Source: Echinococcus granulosus (Eukaryota; Platyhelminthes; Cestoda; Cyclophyllidea; Taeniidae). From it: a DNA stretch of 64,000 nt. Positions 13,762 to 28,300 of the stretch are shown here, in pieces (the stretch's first letter is position 1; each line of letters begins with the position of its first letter). The DNA lies in the NCBI RefSeq assembly GCF_000524195.1, contig NW_020170382.1, positions 3,159,446 to 3,223,445 of the forward strand, given 5' to 3'. The notes beneath the pieces were generated by a model. It was not told the DNA's origin. It made no database searches and worked only from the letters and a program-made list of their open reading frames with translations. Made by a program: the position numbers and the translations under genes.

Positions 13762-16259
13762 ATGGCGTTTGCGAAGTCCAAGAAAAGGGTTCGTTCTAGA
13801 ACCCAGCGTTATACAAGCAATGTGTTTTCTATGTTTACAGAGGCTCAGATAAATGAATTTAAGGTATGTTAACTAATTCTTGAATGATATTGGGTGTTAA
13901 AGTGAATATGATCTATCATCAAATGCGACTTCCTTAGCGCAGATTACTTTTTCGCGGTTTTCTTTTTCGACCCCTTAATATCGACTTTAAAATGGGTGTT
14001 GGTGCATGTCCAGAGTCGCAACTTTCTTTTGTGTTGGAGACAAAGTTACTCCTTTACATGTCTCATGATTTCTCTTCATAACTTTTTACTCGTTTCTAAG
14101 TTAACTAGCTGTTGTGAACCGCTTTGCTCTGCCCAATTGATGTGTTGATGTCACTGCCCAGAACTATTTGTAACTTTGCAAGAGGTCCATTCGGCATTAT
14201 TATTGACGTTATTTCTTATCCAAGGGTGTATTCCAAAACTTGGTCGTGTTTAGGTGGCCACTTTTGTAATTGCCTAATTCTGCAGATGAGTCATCTCTAT
14301 TATTTTTCCAAACATTCGGGTTTTCTCTCATTAATCACTTAACGGCCTTTTCTGTTTTCAGGAGGCTTTTTCCTTGATCGATGGCTCAAAGGACGGAATC
14401 ATTGACCAGGGCGATCTTGAAGAGGTTTTCCGCTCTATGGGGAAAAACCCATCAGAGGAATACCTTGACGAGATGCTTAAACAAGCCCCCGGTTGCATTA
14501 ACTTCACCATGTTCCTCACTCTTTTCGGCGAGAAAATGATGGGATGTGATCCAGAGGAGACCATTCTCAACGCCTTCGCTCAGTTTGATCCCAACAACAC
14601 AGGTCTGTGCAGCAATTTTTAGTCAGAAAATAAGTCTAATGCAACTCATGTTTTGGCTGCATAACTTTAAGTCGATTGTATGAATGAATAATCTGACAGG
14701 CTTAAAATATGAGACTTCTTTTTGCTTCCGTAGCGATTGCATTACTGTCAGAAGTACTTGTTTAAGACCTAGCTAACTTTTCTATATGTCATTGAAAAGA
14801 TAGTTAAGCTTTCTAATGTGTGGAGTCCGGCACGGTTCATTGACTCGCGCGCATGGAGAAAAGCTGCGCACGCATCCACCAACTGAGCTCTCGCCACTGG
14901 TTGTTGCTTTTGTGACACACAATTGCTTTCGCACTCTGTGTTTACTGTTTTGCATATGCAAAGCTGTGCACAAAACTCTTACGTTTCTTTGTTCATTTCT
15001 CACTTGAGGCATTCTTGCATAATGCGCTAGATGAATCAACAGCCTGTCTGAACTGTGAAGACAGTCGTATTGCATAGCTCCTGTATACAATTCCGTCTGT
15101 ATGTGGGAAGAGTATGGGAACAGTTAATTAGACTTGGAACCAGGGCGTATCGCTCCACGCTACCGTACTTGTCCGGTTGTGCCCATTTCGCCCTAATTGT
15201 CATGAGATTTTAGGTGATTTTGCTGAACGATTTTAATTTCAGACCTTGACTTTCAAGCAAATGTAAAACACAAAAAGACGCATATTCATAGCTTGTTTTT
15301 GGTTTAGACACTTTGATCTACCTATGCTGTCTGACATTTGATTGCATATTGCTTAAAAAGTCAATATAAAAGGTAAATATTATAATTTGCAGCTGTTGAT
15401 TTTGCAAAGTTGCAATCTAAAAGGGCAAATATTTGTCTATTCTGAAGTTATTGGTGCATCATTCTGTCATCTGCCATCTCTTTAGAAGCTAGTTCGTGGA
15501 GAACTTACTCCTACGCAGAACGTGAATCCTAGATTGATCTTTGCTTTATGGTAATTCTGTCAATTGCATCGATAAGTCCTACCAGCAGGATTAGAATGTT
15601 TTTGACCTAATAAGAATTTGTTCTGCAACCAACTGCGTTAGGGCTTCAAATATCATTGTCCCTTCGCATTGATGTACTATTTTTTGGCTTTTATGATTCC
15701 ATGTCCGTGACAAAGTGACCGTTTACTTTACTCATCAAATACAGCTAGATTCTGAGAACAAACAGATCCGGCACCCCTGAATGATGTTCATTTTTTCTTG
15801 CCTTATAATGAGAGTCTCGTCATCACGCAAGGCACTGTTGCCTGCATTTTGACTAGCGGTGCCCACTGGACTGAGTCAAGACATGTGCTCGGGCTGTTAG
15901 TAGTGCGCACAGGGCACTCGCCTCTGGCTGCTATGTGCCACGCCGTCACGGTAGCTTTCACTTTCATCATGTGGTTTTAGCAGTAGAAGCCTCTATTTGA
16001 CTCGAACAACATCGCATTCATGATGCAGCCTAAGGCTTGAGGCCGATGTTATTTTCTTTTTCTTGCAGGAGTGATCAGCGAGGAGCGACTGCGCGATCTG
16101 ATGACCACAATGGGCGACCGTTGGACGGACGAGAAGGTGGACGAACTGTTTCACGGTGCACCCATCAAGAATGGGGACTTCAACTACCGCGAGTTCACTA
16201 AGATGATTATGCATGGTCAGCAGGACGATGAGGATCAGAATCACCCAGTGGGTCGATAA
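13762..16259 (+). CDS. Myosin regulatory light chain (smooth/non-muscle type)
   Basis: Exons 13762-13863, 14362-14602 and 16069-16259 encode 177 residues, the usual length for this family. The product is the EF-hand light chain that binds the neck of myosin II heavy chain and controls its motor activity. The N-terminus is basic and ends [13 protein letters not shown], which aligns with the Thr18/Ser19 phosphorylation site of vertebrate RLC, so regulation by a myosin light chain kinase is likely. EF-hand 1 reads [19 protein letters not shown] and keeps good Ca/Mg ligands. [32 protein letters not shown] and [18 protein letters not shown] are family hallmarks. EF-hands 2-4 look degenerate, as is normal. 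Intron 2 is about 1.5 kb and holds no recognised gene. The gene converges on WDR89. Confidence 0.95.
14603..16068 (+). other. Intron 2 of the myosin regulatory light chain gene
   Basis: About 1.47 kb from donor GTCTGTG to acceptor TTCTTGCAG. It contains short open frames on both strands without family resemblance, and GC-richer islands around 14815-14900 and 15820-15960 that may be remnants of mobile elements. Nothing more specific could be supported. Confidence 0.6.
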
Positions 16260-16354
16260 AATGCCCTCTTGCAAGTCTCTCCTCTTGGGAAATCGCTGTC
16301 ACCACCAACGTAATCACCATCGCTCACAATACTTTCATTTAGATTTGCACGGAA

Positions 16355-16360
16355 AATAAA
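16355..16360 (+). terminator. Poly(A) signal AATAAA of the myosin light chain gene
   Basis: Canonical AATAAA about 95 bp after the stop codon at 16257-16259. Confidence 0.6.
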
Positions 16361-17457
16361 CTACCCATAAAAGTTTTCGCTGATTTCAGTAGTTATTCAA
16401 CCGCCTCCCACTGAGGAGGCAAGAAACGTTTTCCTAGACTTTTAACAGTAGTCAATAGAATGCGGACCCCTGTTTTGAGGCGTTTTTTGTGCTAGAGCCT
16501 ATCTACCTCTGATGTGCTCCCATAGGATGATGTATTAGCTTTCATTAAAATTTTCGGTTTAGCATAATTGACGGTCCCATCGTTGCCTGGATGAATCTGC
16601 AAGTTTCATAGAGATTGACAATCGCAAACGAGGACGTTGTGACCAAGATAAAACTGCTTCTCTAGGAATGGAGGCAGTTATTACTTGATAACATGTGCTT
16701 CTTTTGATTGGGGGATGGAGTAAATCGCGCGGCATTTTACCGCATGTTAATTTACTAACTCGGTTTGCAGGTGATGTACAATGGCTTACATGACCTGAGT
16801 TACACAACTTGGCACTCCAAGAAAGCCAAAGGAGGCGTTTAAACCTTGGGGAGGACCAGCGCGTATTTGATCCATAGTAAATTAATGAATTCTTAAAGAA
16901 ATTGTTTGGGTTTTGGAGGCACCTGATGGAAGCCAAAACAGCTCGCTACGATGATTTGGAATACCTTGTGGAACCCTTTAAAACGCGTAACTGTCAAATT
17001 TCATCCATTATGGAGTACAGATATGGGTTTGTTGGTGCTTTTTGTGCTCTCTACTACTTTCCTTCTATTTGGAAAACCTGTCAAATATTGGCCAAACCTA
17101 ATGGAGGAGGATGGAAGTTGTCTGCCTCACGTCATTTTGAAAGTGAACGTTGATGAAGCAGTGGGTTCAGGTCTCCAACCAGGAGAAAGTCGAAGTGAAA
17201 GCCACCAAGGGGTCCACTTGTATGCCATGCAATAACATGACAGGCAGAAAGTTAAAGTCTGTCAACTCCTCACATGCACGTCACAAAAGACCGTCATTTG
17301 AAAAGGGTTGTTTGGTGGTAGAGTAAATAACTAGACGGGAAGTCGCTTTTGTACTGTAAATGATCATATCGGTGATTATCCTCAACCGCTTGCTACTATG
17401 GGGTAGTTATGAGCAGAATAAAACATTTGTACACAAAAGGGTATACACATCCTCGAC
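16361..17457. other. Intergenic region between convergent genes
   Basis: About 1.1 kb between the 3' ends of the myosin light chain gene (plus) and WDR89 (minus). Open frames at 16559-16936 (minus) and 16902-17235 (plus) overlap each other and resemble no family I know. I treat them as non-coding. Confidence 0.5.
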
Positions 17458-19491
17458 TCATTCAGTCACCTTGCCCAGCAATCGATGGACGGAGTGACGT
17501 GTCACCACCAAAACTTCCAAAGTCCCCTCCATCGTTGAAGAGCCCAACACATCGGCGTAGAAAGCATCCGAGTCCAAATTAACCTCCTCCTTGAATAACC
17601 GTCGTCTGGCAACAACTTTGGTGTTTTCTGGATTCATCAATGAGAGTCGAAGATCCCGCTTCACCGCTGAGGTGCTCAAAAGACAGGCAGTTGGCTGATT
17701 ACTTGGTAGGCGGGCAGCGGAGAGAAGGTATCGGGCATGAGGAGGCGTCTTCAATCTCTGCCATTGGGAATTATCTTCCTCGGAAGCCAACGGCCACGCA
17801 GTGAAATGTGAACGCATGTTGTCGAAGGCGTAGACACCGGTGCTGATGTCTGTGGAGACAACAGGATTGAAGAAACCGCAGTAGTTCGCCTGACGTTCCG
17901 CGTTAAATACCTTAAACGTATTGAAACCCAAGGCAGCCATTGATGCAGAAGCCTACTCAAATACTTTATCTGGCATATATGCAACAAACTATACAAACCC
18001 CAGCAAAATTTCTCCATTTTTTCCGTCACCCTGTGCCCTTGAACTTGCGTGCTGGTATTGCGAAACTATGCAAATTTTAAATCCATTGCATCTAACGTGA
18101 TGACTTAGACATTACATTACAAGACTTCGTAAACACACCTCAAAGGAACAACCCCAATTTTGGCGACTATCAGGACCCTACAGGAAGAAGACTACTGCTG
18201 TGGATGACTGAACCTGTGGGGACTCTCAGCAAAAATGAAGTATCATGACCACCTCAACCTTTGGCTAGTAATATACAAAGAATATGTTCAAAAGAGTCGA
18301 GACTATTCTTAAAGATATGATTGAAAATGACATCAAAACAATGGAGTGTTATATGCTTGTAACAAGAACTTCTGCGACCGAAAGAACAGAGTGAGTTCCA
18401 TAGTTGTGGTAAACTGAAAACTAAAAACCAGCGGATGACTCTTGATAAAGTCCTCCCAAGTAACGTTAAAAAAATCCGAGGAAAATATAGTTACCAAAAA
18501 TAAAATAGCTTCTCCAAAACAATTATTTGCGCAACTTTTCGCAGCAGCTTATTGTTTTTATCATGTACTCGGTCCAAATAGTTGCTCCAATTTACAATCT
18601 AGTATTGCTAAGTCCGAAGGGTTGTATTCCATTTGCGAAAGATTGGCTAGATTAATTACCGTCGAAATCAGTTGATCCATTAAAGTTCTTAAGGCTACTT
18701 AATTCGAAAGCAACACCGACACCCAATCTTACCTCAATTAACCTATCCTCAGGAGGAGCATTGAGGTCTGTCAGGCACACCAGACCATCATCAGCACAAC
18801 TAAGCAGCCTGGAAGACGCAGAGGGGGGATTCGTCTCAAAGACGAGATGATTCACATCATCAGAATGTACATCATTCAGCATTAGCAAAGGTCGCCCCAT
18901 CTGCCGTGTGTCCCAACAAATCAAATAAGCAGAGGATTCCCCTTCACTATCATTGTAATTGTCGCCGAATCCACTTCCATCGATTTCTTCATCAAGACTC
19001 ATGCGTGGACGCTTACTTTTCTTGGCCTTTTTGTCGGTTTGCTTTCGCTTACCAGTCACTACACAAGAACCGGCACAAACAAGGCGTGCGTCAGAGCTAA
19101 CCGCTGCGGCATAGAATGTAGCACCTTTGGGCAGGAAATTGCGACCTGCTTCTGAAGCGCTAGTCTGTAAAAAAAATTGGTTGAAATCATACACCTGCTA
19201 AAACTTTATAAGTAGAGAAACACCTACGGACTGCCGAGGATTTCGGAGATCCCACAGACGAACGACACCATCAAAGTCTCCGGAAAGGAATGTGTTAGTG
19301 CTTGTACGAGCGAAGTCCATGACAACGCACCTAGAAGAGCCTTCAACGCGATAGGAGGACTTTTTGAGGGAGTAAAAATCGAAGAAGGCGAATTGATCCT
19401 CGAGGCAGGAAACTAAAACGCTGCCTGGTGTGGAGATAGCCGCTGTAAAGGTGATCCCTTCAAAAATGCGTTTGCGCAGACTTTTTAACAT
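17458..19491 (-). CDS. WDR89: WDR89-like WD-repeat protein
   Basis: Exons 19491-19228, 19164-18733 and 17952-17458 join in phase 0 and encode 396 residues, close to human WDR89 (387). WD-type segments include FLSGDFDGVVRLWDLRNPRQ in exon 1 and AYLICWDTRQ in exon 2. HSDDVNHLVFETNPP and LLSCADDGLVCLTDLN follow and match the WDR89 signature HSDDVxxVRFHP..DGLVNVFDIN. Exon 2 also carries a lysine-rich then acidic insert (KRKQTDKKAKKSKRPRM, then DEEIDGSGFGD), which could be a nuclear localisation signal. The family is a beta-propeller scaffold whose role is poorly known. The ATG at 19491 gives a propeller lacking much of the human N-terminus, so an upstream exon is possible. The gene lies divergent to DCAF12. 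Confidence 0.8.
18146..18211 (+). repeat. Dispersed repeat family 3, copy within a WDR89 intron
   Basis: Shares AACCCCAATTT, a GCGA/GCCGA core and CTGTGGATG.CTGAA with the copy near 6124-6190. The shorter CTGTGGATGGCTGA core also occurs at 4753-4766. Confidence 0.45.
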
Positions 19492-20873
19492 TTCAACCGC
19501 TAAATAGCCTGCTAAATAGTAAAAAAAGTGTCAGAATTCGTAGAGAACTGCATACTTTCATACTGGCTTATAGATTCAATTTTTTGGCAATTTAAAACAT
19601 ATTTTACTAATACTTGAGGTGAGGATTTGTTTGAAGCACAGCAATGTATGATATTTTTGAACGAAAGGTACAAATGAAATACGAGGTATCATCTAAAGCT
19701 GCAAAGAAAACAGTTACCCACATCTATTAAACTGTCGACATTTGCTATGGAAAATAAAATGCAGCCATTAACCACATAGAAGATTCCATCAATTCAACGA
19801 ACTGAAAGCAAAAAACGAAACACCCTCAGCCACACATGCAAAGTGCTAGAGTAGCACTTTTTATTTAATGTACAGGACTCACAAGAGTAGGGAAGTCTAT
19901 AAAAAATAGGACCCGACAGTTGTAAAAGGCTGACCAGAAGAATAGGTATAACTAACAAGGATAAACCAGAAAGAACTCAGGACTAGAAACCACACTAAAT
20001 TTATAAGTAAAAGTAACGTCACCAATAGAACGACCAATCCAACAATCCTGTTTTATTTACGGCGCGTCAGAAATTATGCCTATCTCAGGGTTCCGCCGAG
20101 AATAGCTGACACACAGAATTACATGGTTCTGCCAAAAAAAGGCGAGCCCCCGTCATTATGAGAAGATTTATTTAGGCAAGCTTTAAGTTATGCTAAAGTC
20201 AAAAACCATACGACAGCTGCTACCAACGCGTCACAACATTAGCCTTGAAATAAATATAATGGAATTTCGAAAAAATCACAGCCATTTTCTGCCATTATTT
20301 AGGTCACAAAACTAATGTTGAAAAGACTGCAAAGCATAGATCTACTTTTAAAACTCGTTGCCTGTGAGTCAATCAAAGCAAGTGGTATTTATGTCCAAAA
20401 TAAATTCCACAATTCAAATGACCATGCCTTAATCTTGACCATTCCCGATAGTGGTTAAAAGTAAAACATACACATCTGAAAGTTAAATTTGCTAAACAGA
20501 GATATAACATGGGGAGGTCCTAGTGATAAACCTGTTTGAACCTCTGCAACGGGTTTAATAAGCACAAAATTATATTTTATTGAATTTGGTGGTAATACCG
20601 ATGCCTATTTGTCTTTAGCGATAGTGATCTTTGTTAGCAACAACTCAGAAGCGTTTACCACATCTCGCATAATCATGGAGAAAAATTGTAAATACCAAAT
20701 ACTGCATTCTTTGGCAGACTTTTTGCCTGCACAACTTAGACGCAAAATAACCGCCGTAAATAATTTCAAATAATTATTTGTGGGTTTGCGCTACCCTTCT
20801 GTTTAGCAAACATATGTACACCCAGTTTTACCCATTCCGTGTGCGGCGGTTTTAAGTCTTGGTGTATTCTGCA
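19492..20873. other. Intergenic region between divergent WDR89 and DCAF12
   Basis: About 1.4 kb, AT-rich, with no open frame of note. It is expected to hold both promoters. No TATA box or other clear site could be assigned. Confidence 0.5.
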
Positions 20874-23122
<2,249 letters not shown>

Positions 23123-23410
23123 GCTAGATAGGTCTTTCCTCTTCTTCCTGTGAATTTCGCATTTTACTTGTAATTATAATCTGCCTTTTTGCGACGATAT
23201 TACTACCACATCAACGACGACGACTACTATAACCAGGAGGGGTTGACGAGGTTGTTTGAGGTCATTTTTGCTACCTTCTCTTTTCCTAATTTACACGTTA
23301 GTGTTTTCTCTCGAGACTTTACGATGTTTTTGGTGGGCTTCGACGGGGCGTTTTTTTGTGTTTCGTGTACATTGACTATCGCCATTGCTGTCGAAGTCTT
23401 TCCTGCCGAT

Positions 23411-23416
23411 AATAAA
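23411..23416 (+). terminator. Possible poly(A) signal of DCAF12
   Basis: AATAAA about 290 bp after the stop at 23120-23122, in a U-rich context. Confidence 0.4.
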
Positions 23417-23942
23417 TCTTATCTGTGGGTGAACACGCCTTTTTTTTTCCAATTTTTCCCTTTATTGAAATGGTCGTGGATTCTTTACTCATGAAATTGC
23501 ATAGTCGGTGATTGATATGGTGGTAATACCGATGCGAATAATCCATGCACTCACTTTGTTATTAGAATCAGCTACGATGCGGGCTCGATTTGCACCAATG
23601 GCAAAAGTCTCTGCGCTATGCAAGTACAATTAGTTTGTGACAATCTGAAGACTTTGCTGTGTTCAGCAGCTGTACTTAGTAAGCCGTGAGCCGAAGTAGG
23701 TTCCTAACACTCCATTCTTTATCTCAGCGATTGACAACTGGAATTGGCGCTACCGAAACAGTGCGATCTCTTTATGTACTTCAAATGTTTAAGCAGGACA
23801 ATTCGCTAATCGGCGTCACGTCGACATGTCCTGTTTATAGTGGTGTGGCTTGACACTGGTAAACGCAGCGTTTCACCAATGACTTGGTTTTCTCTATTGT
23901 TCCAAGATTAGTAGCTCTTTTTTTGTAGCCTAGTAAGCAAGC

Positions 23943-25353
23943 ATGGAGCCGTGGCGTTATCCACCCCAACGCATGATTTTCGACCGACCACCCCCATTGC
24001 TCACTTATCGACAACCAGGACCACATGGAATGCCGGTGGAACCTCCCCCTAACTTCCTTCTCCCACCACCGCCCCCTCCTATCCCATCTCCAATACTCGA
24101 TACCGCTTCATCGGTAGTCTCCGCCTGGGAGGCTGAATTTGGTCCAACCTTTCAACAACGACGAGAAGAGCTGGATGCTAAGAGGCGAATTTCTGTTGTT
24201 GATTTTAAAAAGAAGCTTGTTAGATGGAAGGAGCTATTGGAAAATGCCGGGAACGCCAGCCCTGGGGTACGTGACCCTCTTCACACGCGCGAGAAAATGC
24301 ACCTTTCCAAAACAATACCTCTACTCGCTAATTTAATAGTAGATCTTGATTGTGACGATGGTGTTTATTTAAAGCAATACATAAGTTTCTGGTGTACAAT
24401 AACACAAAGTCTGTCCATTTCATTAGCTAAATACGGGAAAGTGTTTTTTTAAACGAAAATAGACTTGCTAAGTAATTTTTTATTTCGTTTCAGGAAGAAC
24501 TTGAATGTCTTGAGCGAGAATGTACCGATCCTGAACTCCTGCAGATAATAAAGAGGAAAATTGGAAGGAACCGGCGAAGGAAAAGATTAGTATGCTTTTA
24601 GCAAAAAAACTGCAAATTATATTCCCTTGTTTTAGGGTGAAGACATACCGATTGTGTTACCAACTAGTGTTGGAGAGGTTCTATCACGACTGTCTTCAGC
24701 CGATGCATCCGAGCCGTCGCCGCTGCCATCGTCAAGGTGATAACATGTTTTTTAACTAAAGAAAATCAGTGGAAATGAATTCTCATCCCCGTTAATATAT
24801 TTTAGCCAGTGTAGTGCTCCTTTGAGGAAGACAGAAAATACAGACGCATTGCCCCTCACAAAGTACCTATCGGGCTTGAAAAACGCATCGGCCTTTTGTC
24901 AAGAAAAGTTACGGATTTTGAACAAGTTGAAGTATTTGCGCGAGGCGCGTGTCCTTCAATTGCGAAATCAAGGTATGGTTAATTTCTTCCTTCTCCATTT
25001 GCAAACTCTTCTCAGGAAAGCTTATTCCAGAAGAACTGGACGAAGACTTTGAAAAGAAAAGGCATTTTATTCAGTTGGAGATCGAGTCGATGCAAAAAAC
25101 GATCAACAGACTGATGAGACGACTGGAGAGTGCGAAGCAGGGATCGGTCCAAGAAACGCACCAGCCAGCGCTGTCATCTGATGACGCTGTGACACCGAGC
25201 GGTCTCCCGGAGGGTGTGCATTATCTCCTTTTTGGTTCGCGAAATGCTGGTAAACTACCTTAAAAATGCTCCGATTAGAGTAAATCTCTCAACGTTTTAG
25301 AAACAGCACAGAAACAAATAAGTTTGGGCAGTTTTTTTATGGGTAAAAAATAA
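23943..25353 (+). CDS. Proline-rich coiled-coil protein resembling PDCD7 (U11/U12 snRNP 59K)
   Basis: Exons 23943-24266, 24494-24589, 24636-24736, 24806-24972, 25016-25249 and 25301-25353 join in phase and encode about 324 residues. The N-terminal 50 residues are Pro-rich (PPPNFLLPPPPPPIPSP). A conserved-looking segment follows (VSAWEAEFGPTFQQRREELD), then a charged region (KIGRNRRRKRL). Next comes a coiled coil (KLRILNKLKYLREARVLQLR) leading to KLIPEELDEDFEKKRHFIQL and ending near LLFG. The order Pro-rich, helix, LRxLxKLRKLR-like coil, second helix, xLFG recalls PDCD7, a minor-spliceosome di-snRNP component, but the human C-terminal block (DWDQYLV...) is absent. AATAAA overlaps the predicted stop, so the last exon is plausible. 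The identification is tentative; the gene structure is firmer. Confidence 0.55.
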
Positions 25354-28300
25354 ATGCTTGCTGAATGCTTCTTAAAATCTTTGTAGTTGTTAAAGTGGTC
25401 GCCATTATGATCTCTCGGTTTTTTGCTCCGAATTCCACTTTTATAATGATTCCCTAGAAGCCAAGAATAAAATCTACCCTTAACCGCGTCTATCTTACCT
25501 TTACTTATCTTCCATTCTACTTCGTGTTTCTGCATGGAAAGGCAATAATTTAAAAAAATGTGATGAGAATGTGGGGGATGAGCATGATACTGTATCTCCC
25601 TCTCTCCCACCCCATCATGTCCAGGTTTTGTGGCACCTTGAGGTGTTGTGCTGTCGCTTCTTGTAAGGGTGAGAAAAAGGCTTTTCCAACTGCTTTATGA
25701 GCCTTGACTGCTTCAAGCTGTATCGCATAAAACAGATCTCAATCGTAACCCTTTAGACTTCTGCGAGTGAACTATTCATAGGCGTAAACGGTTTCTTCCG
25801 TCTACCAAACCTGAAGTGAGTGGTAGTGAGTCAGTTAGCAAAAAAATCTCATCCCAGTCATGCATTTTCATAGCATACGTAGGCGAATTGAATGACACCA
25901 AAAATGGGTAGTTTTTGAGGCCTCTTTTCATCTGTTGATACTTGGTGTGTGGAACCCATTTGGTTAGTAGCTTCCACTGCCGCTTTCCCTTCTCAGGTAA
26001 TGCAAGTGTAGACACTCGTATCAAACATTGCTGGAAGTGATTCTCCCATTATTTACCCAGTAGTGGCACGCAAATCTTCATCACTAAATATAAAGTGTCC
26101 ATCTGAACTCATTACACCATCTATCACCAAAATGAACATAGGTAAAATTGCTATACTTGAGCGGTACGCGATCTTCCGACTTGCTACGGCCTACCTCACT
26201 CTCTCCGGGCTTGACCAGAAGCTTCTATCAAATCCCTGGAACAGAGTTCAACGCCATTCATGAAGTGAATTAGCTCGACTCGCATAAGGCTCAACTGCTG
26301 GAGTGCAGGCTGTCCGTCGTATCGTGTCTGTGTTTTGTGATGGTGCGTAAGCAAATGATCACACATTTTTTTACAAACTACACAAACTTTCTTTGGTCAT
26401 CTGATAAAATTGTGCTTTGATTTTCACTATTCTTTCCTTCCAGTGGTTTATGGACTATCAGATGCCTCATTCTTGCTTGTCCCCAGTCTGAGAGTCTAAA
26501 TCCTACCTTAAACACACGCATTCTCTTGTAATTCCATTTTAAAAGCCTCAAATCTGAGATGTTTCTGCTTTTCTTCGTGAAATAAACAAGTGATTGAAAT
26601 GGTTAACTAGGGGATTATATTTCAGTCTCTGGTTTGCGTAGGAAGTCCTCCTCTGGAAGGCATTTGTAATTCTAGGATGAAGTCATCTGGAACCAAGGTT
26701 GTGGGCATTGATAAGGTGACTTGAAAGCCATAGCAGAAGAATATCTAGTTCCGCATTAAGTAGGAGCGCTTTCCGACTGCTTAAGGGGACCAAATCAACT
26801 GGATAGGGAAACTTTGTAGATGAGTCTTGCGGAATTGACTAGAAGTATAATGTTAATAGACTCAAGGTCTGAAAAGGTAGTGTATATTGAATAATACCTT
26901 TTTTCAGTCTACAGCATTGTGTTCATTTTTTTTAACGTCATCGGAGTTGAGAGGTAGAGGCAGACCATAAAAAGCCTCGCAGAACAAGGAACTTTTGCCA
27001 TAACTTGATCTTTGTCGCGAAATCCGAACTTTTTCTGCCTTTGTGAAGTTGCATACCTGTCACTAACAACATTTCAGAATGCGATGTTGTCACTCGCCAG
27101 ATTCGTCATCTTTATGAAAATGAGCTATATGCCCCTTGACATGGGCTAAGGGATATTCTACTCAACTTTTGGGAAATTATTCGTTTTTTTTAATTAAATA
27201 GGGAGCGGACTTCAAGAGTCCGCATTATTGAATTGCGACCTTTATACTGTCTCGACCTTTGCTTAGGTGAAGATCCTCTGATTCGCCGTGTTCTAGGACA
27301 AATTTCCGAGTTCTGCCACAGACTGCTCGAAATGTCAATGAATTTGGACACTTAGCCACATTCTGGTCGGTACATTTAGCTTTGGGACCAAGTCACCTGC
27401 TGCCTGAGAGACCTGTGCTGAGAGCAAAGTTAATAATGGTTATGTTCAACGTTGGTGGAAGCGGTAGATGCATCCATTAGCATTGAGGACAAGGATGACT
27501 GTGAGACTGATCTTCGTCCCTGCTGTTTAAACTGAGCTCAAGATCTGAACTTGGTGACTGTCCGATGTATTCACTAGACCAACTGTCTGCATTCTATGTG
27601 TTCTGGACTTCGCGCCACTTCTCGGGGTCTATCGAAGTGCTCTTACAAACGACTCTAGCCAGAAACGTGACGTTTTAAACTGATTTTGAATATACTTTCG
27701 CCTTTTAGAATGGGCCCTCTTCCATCCTCCAATAATTAAGGCTTTGTTCTGTTTACCGCCTTTCAGACACCAACGTCCGTTGGAACAAGTTCTACTGTCA
27801 AGCGAACCGCAACTTCTGCGATTTCCTACGAATAAGGTAGGTAGGCAGCCAGGCAGGCAAATTGCGCTTCGAATAACTTGTCATTCGTATCTCTCACTGA
27901 TGATCGTGTGAAGATGTCAGGCCTTCAATCTTTCATCAGTCTTATGGAGAAGAAACACGGTAGTGATGGTGACAATGTGATGTCAGGGCATCAAGGACAT
28001 ACAGAAATACTTGGTGATTAGTACGAGGGACGCTCAAGTCAAATTGGAAATTGAGTTTACGAAAGTCTCACCTTTTTTATTCCACATAGCTTTCAGCTCC
28101 AAGGAAACCCTTCTTAGAATAAGTCCGTTTTAACTAATCTGTCTTGGTGCTCATGGTGCACCAACTTTTCAAAATTGCGCATTCATTTCCAACGTTTATT
28201 TAGGAAAGAATTGTATAATTTTAGCATGGGTTATGCAACGCTTAGACGGGTGACCCACGCGCCGCCTTAATGTCTATAAGTCTAAACGTCCATACGTATT

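Noticed and set aside
17751..18029. Minus-strand frame overlapping WDR89 exon 3 with an upstream start
   Set aside because: It is the alternative frame of the WDR89 exon; only the frame reading NTFKVFNAERQANYCGFF joins in phase to exon 2.
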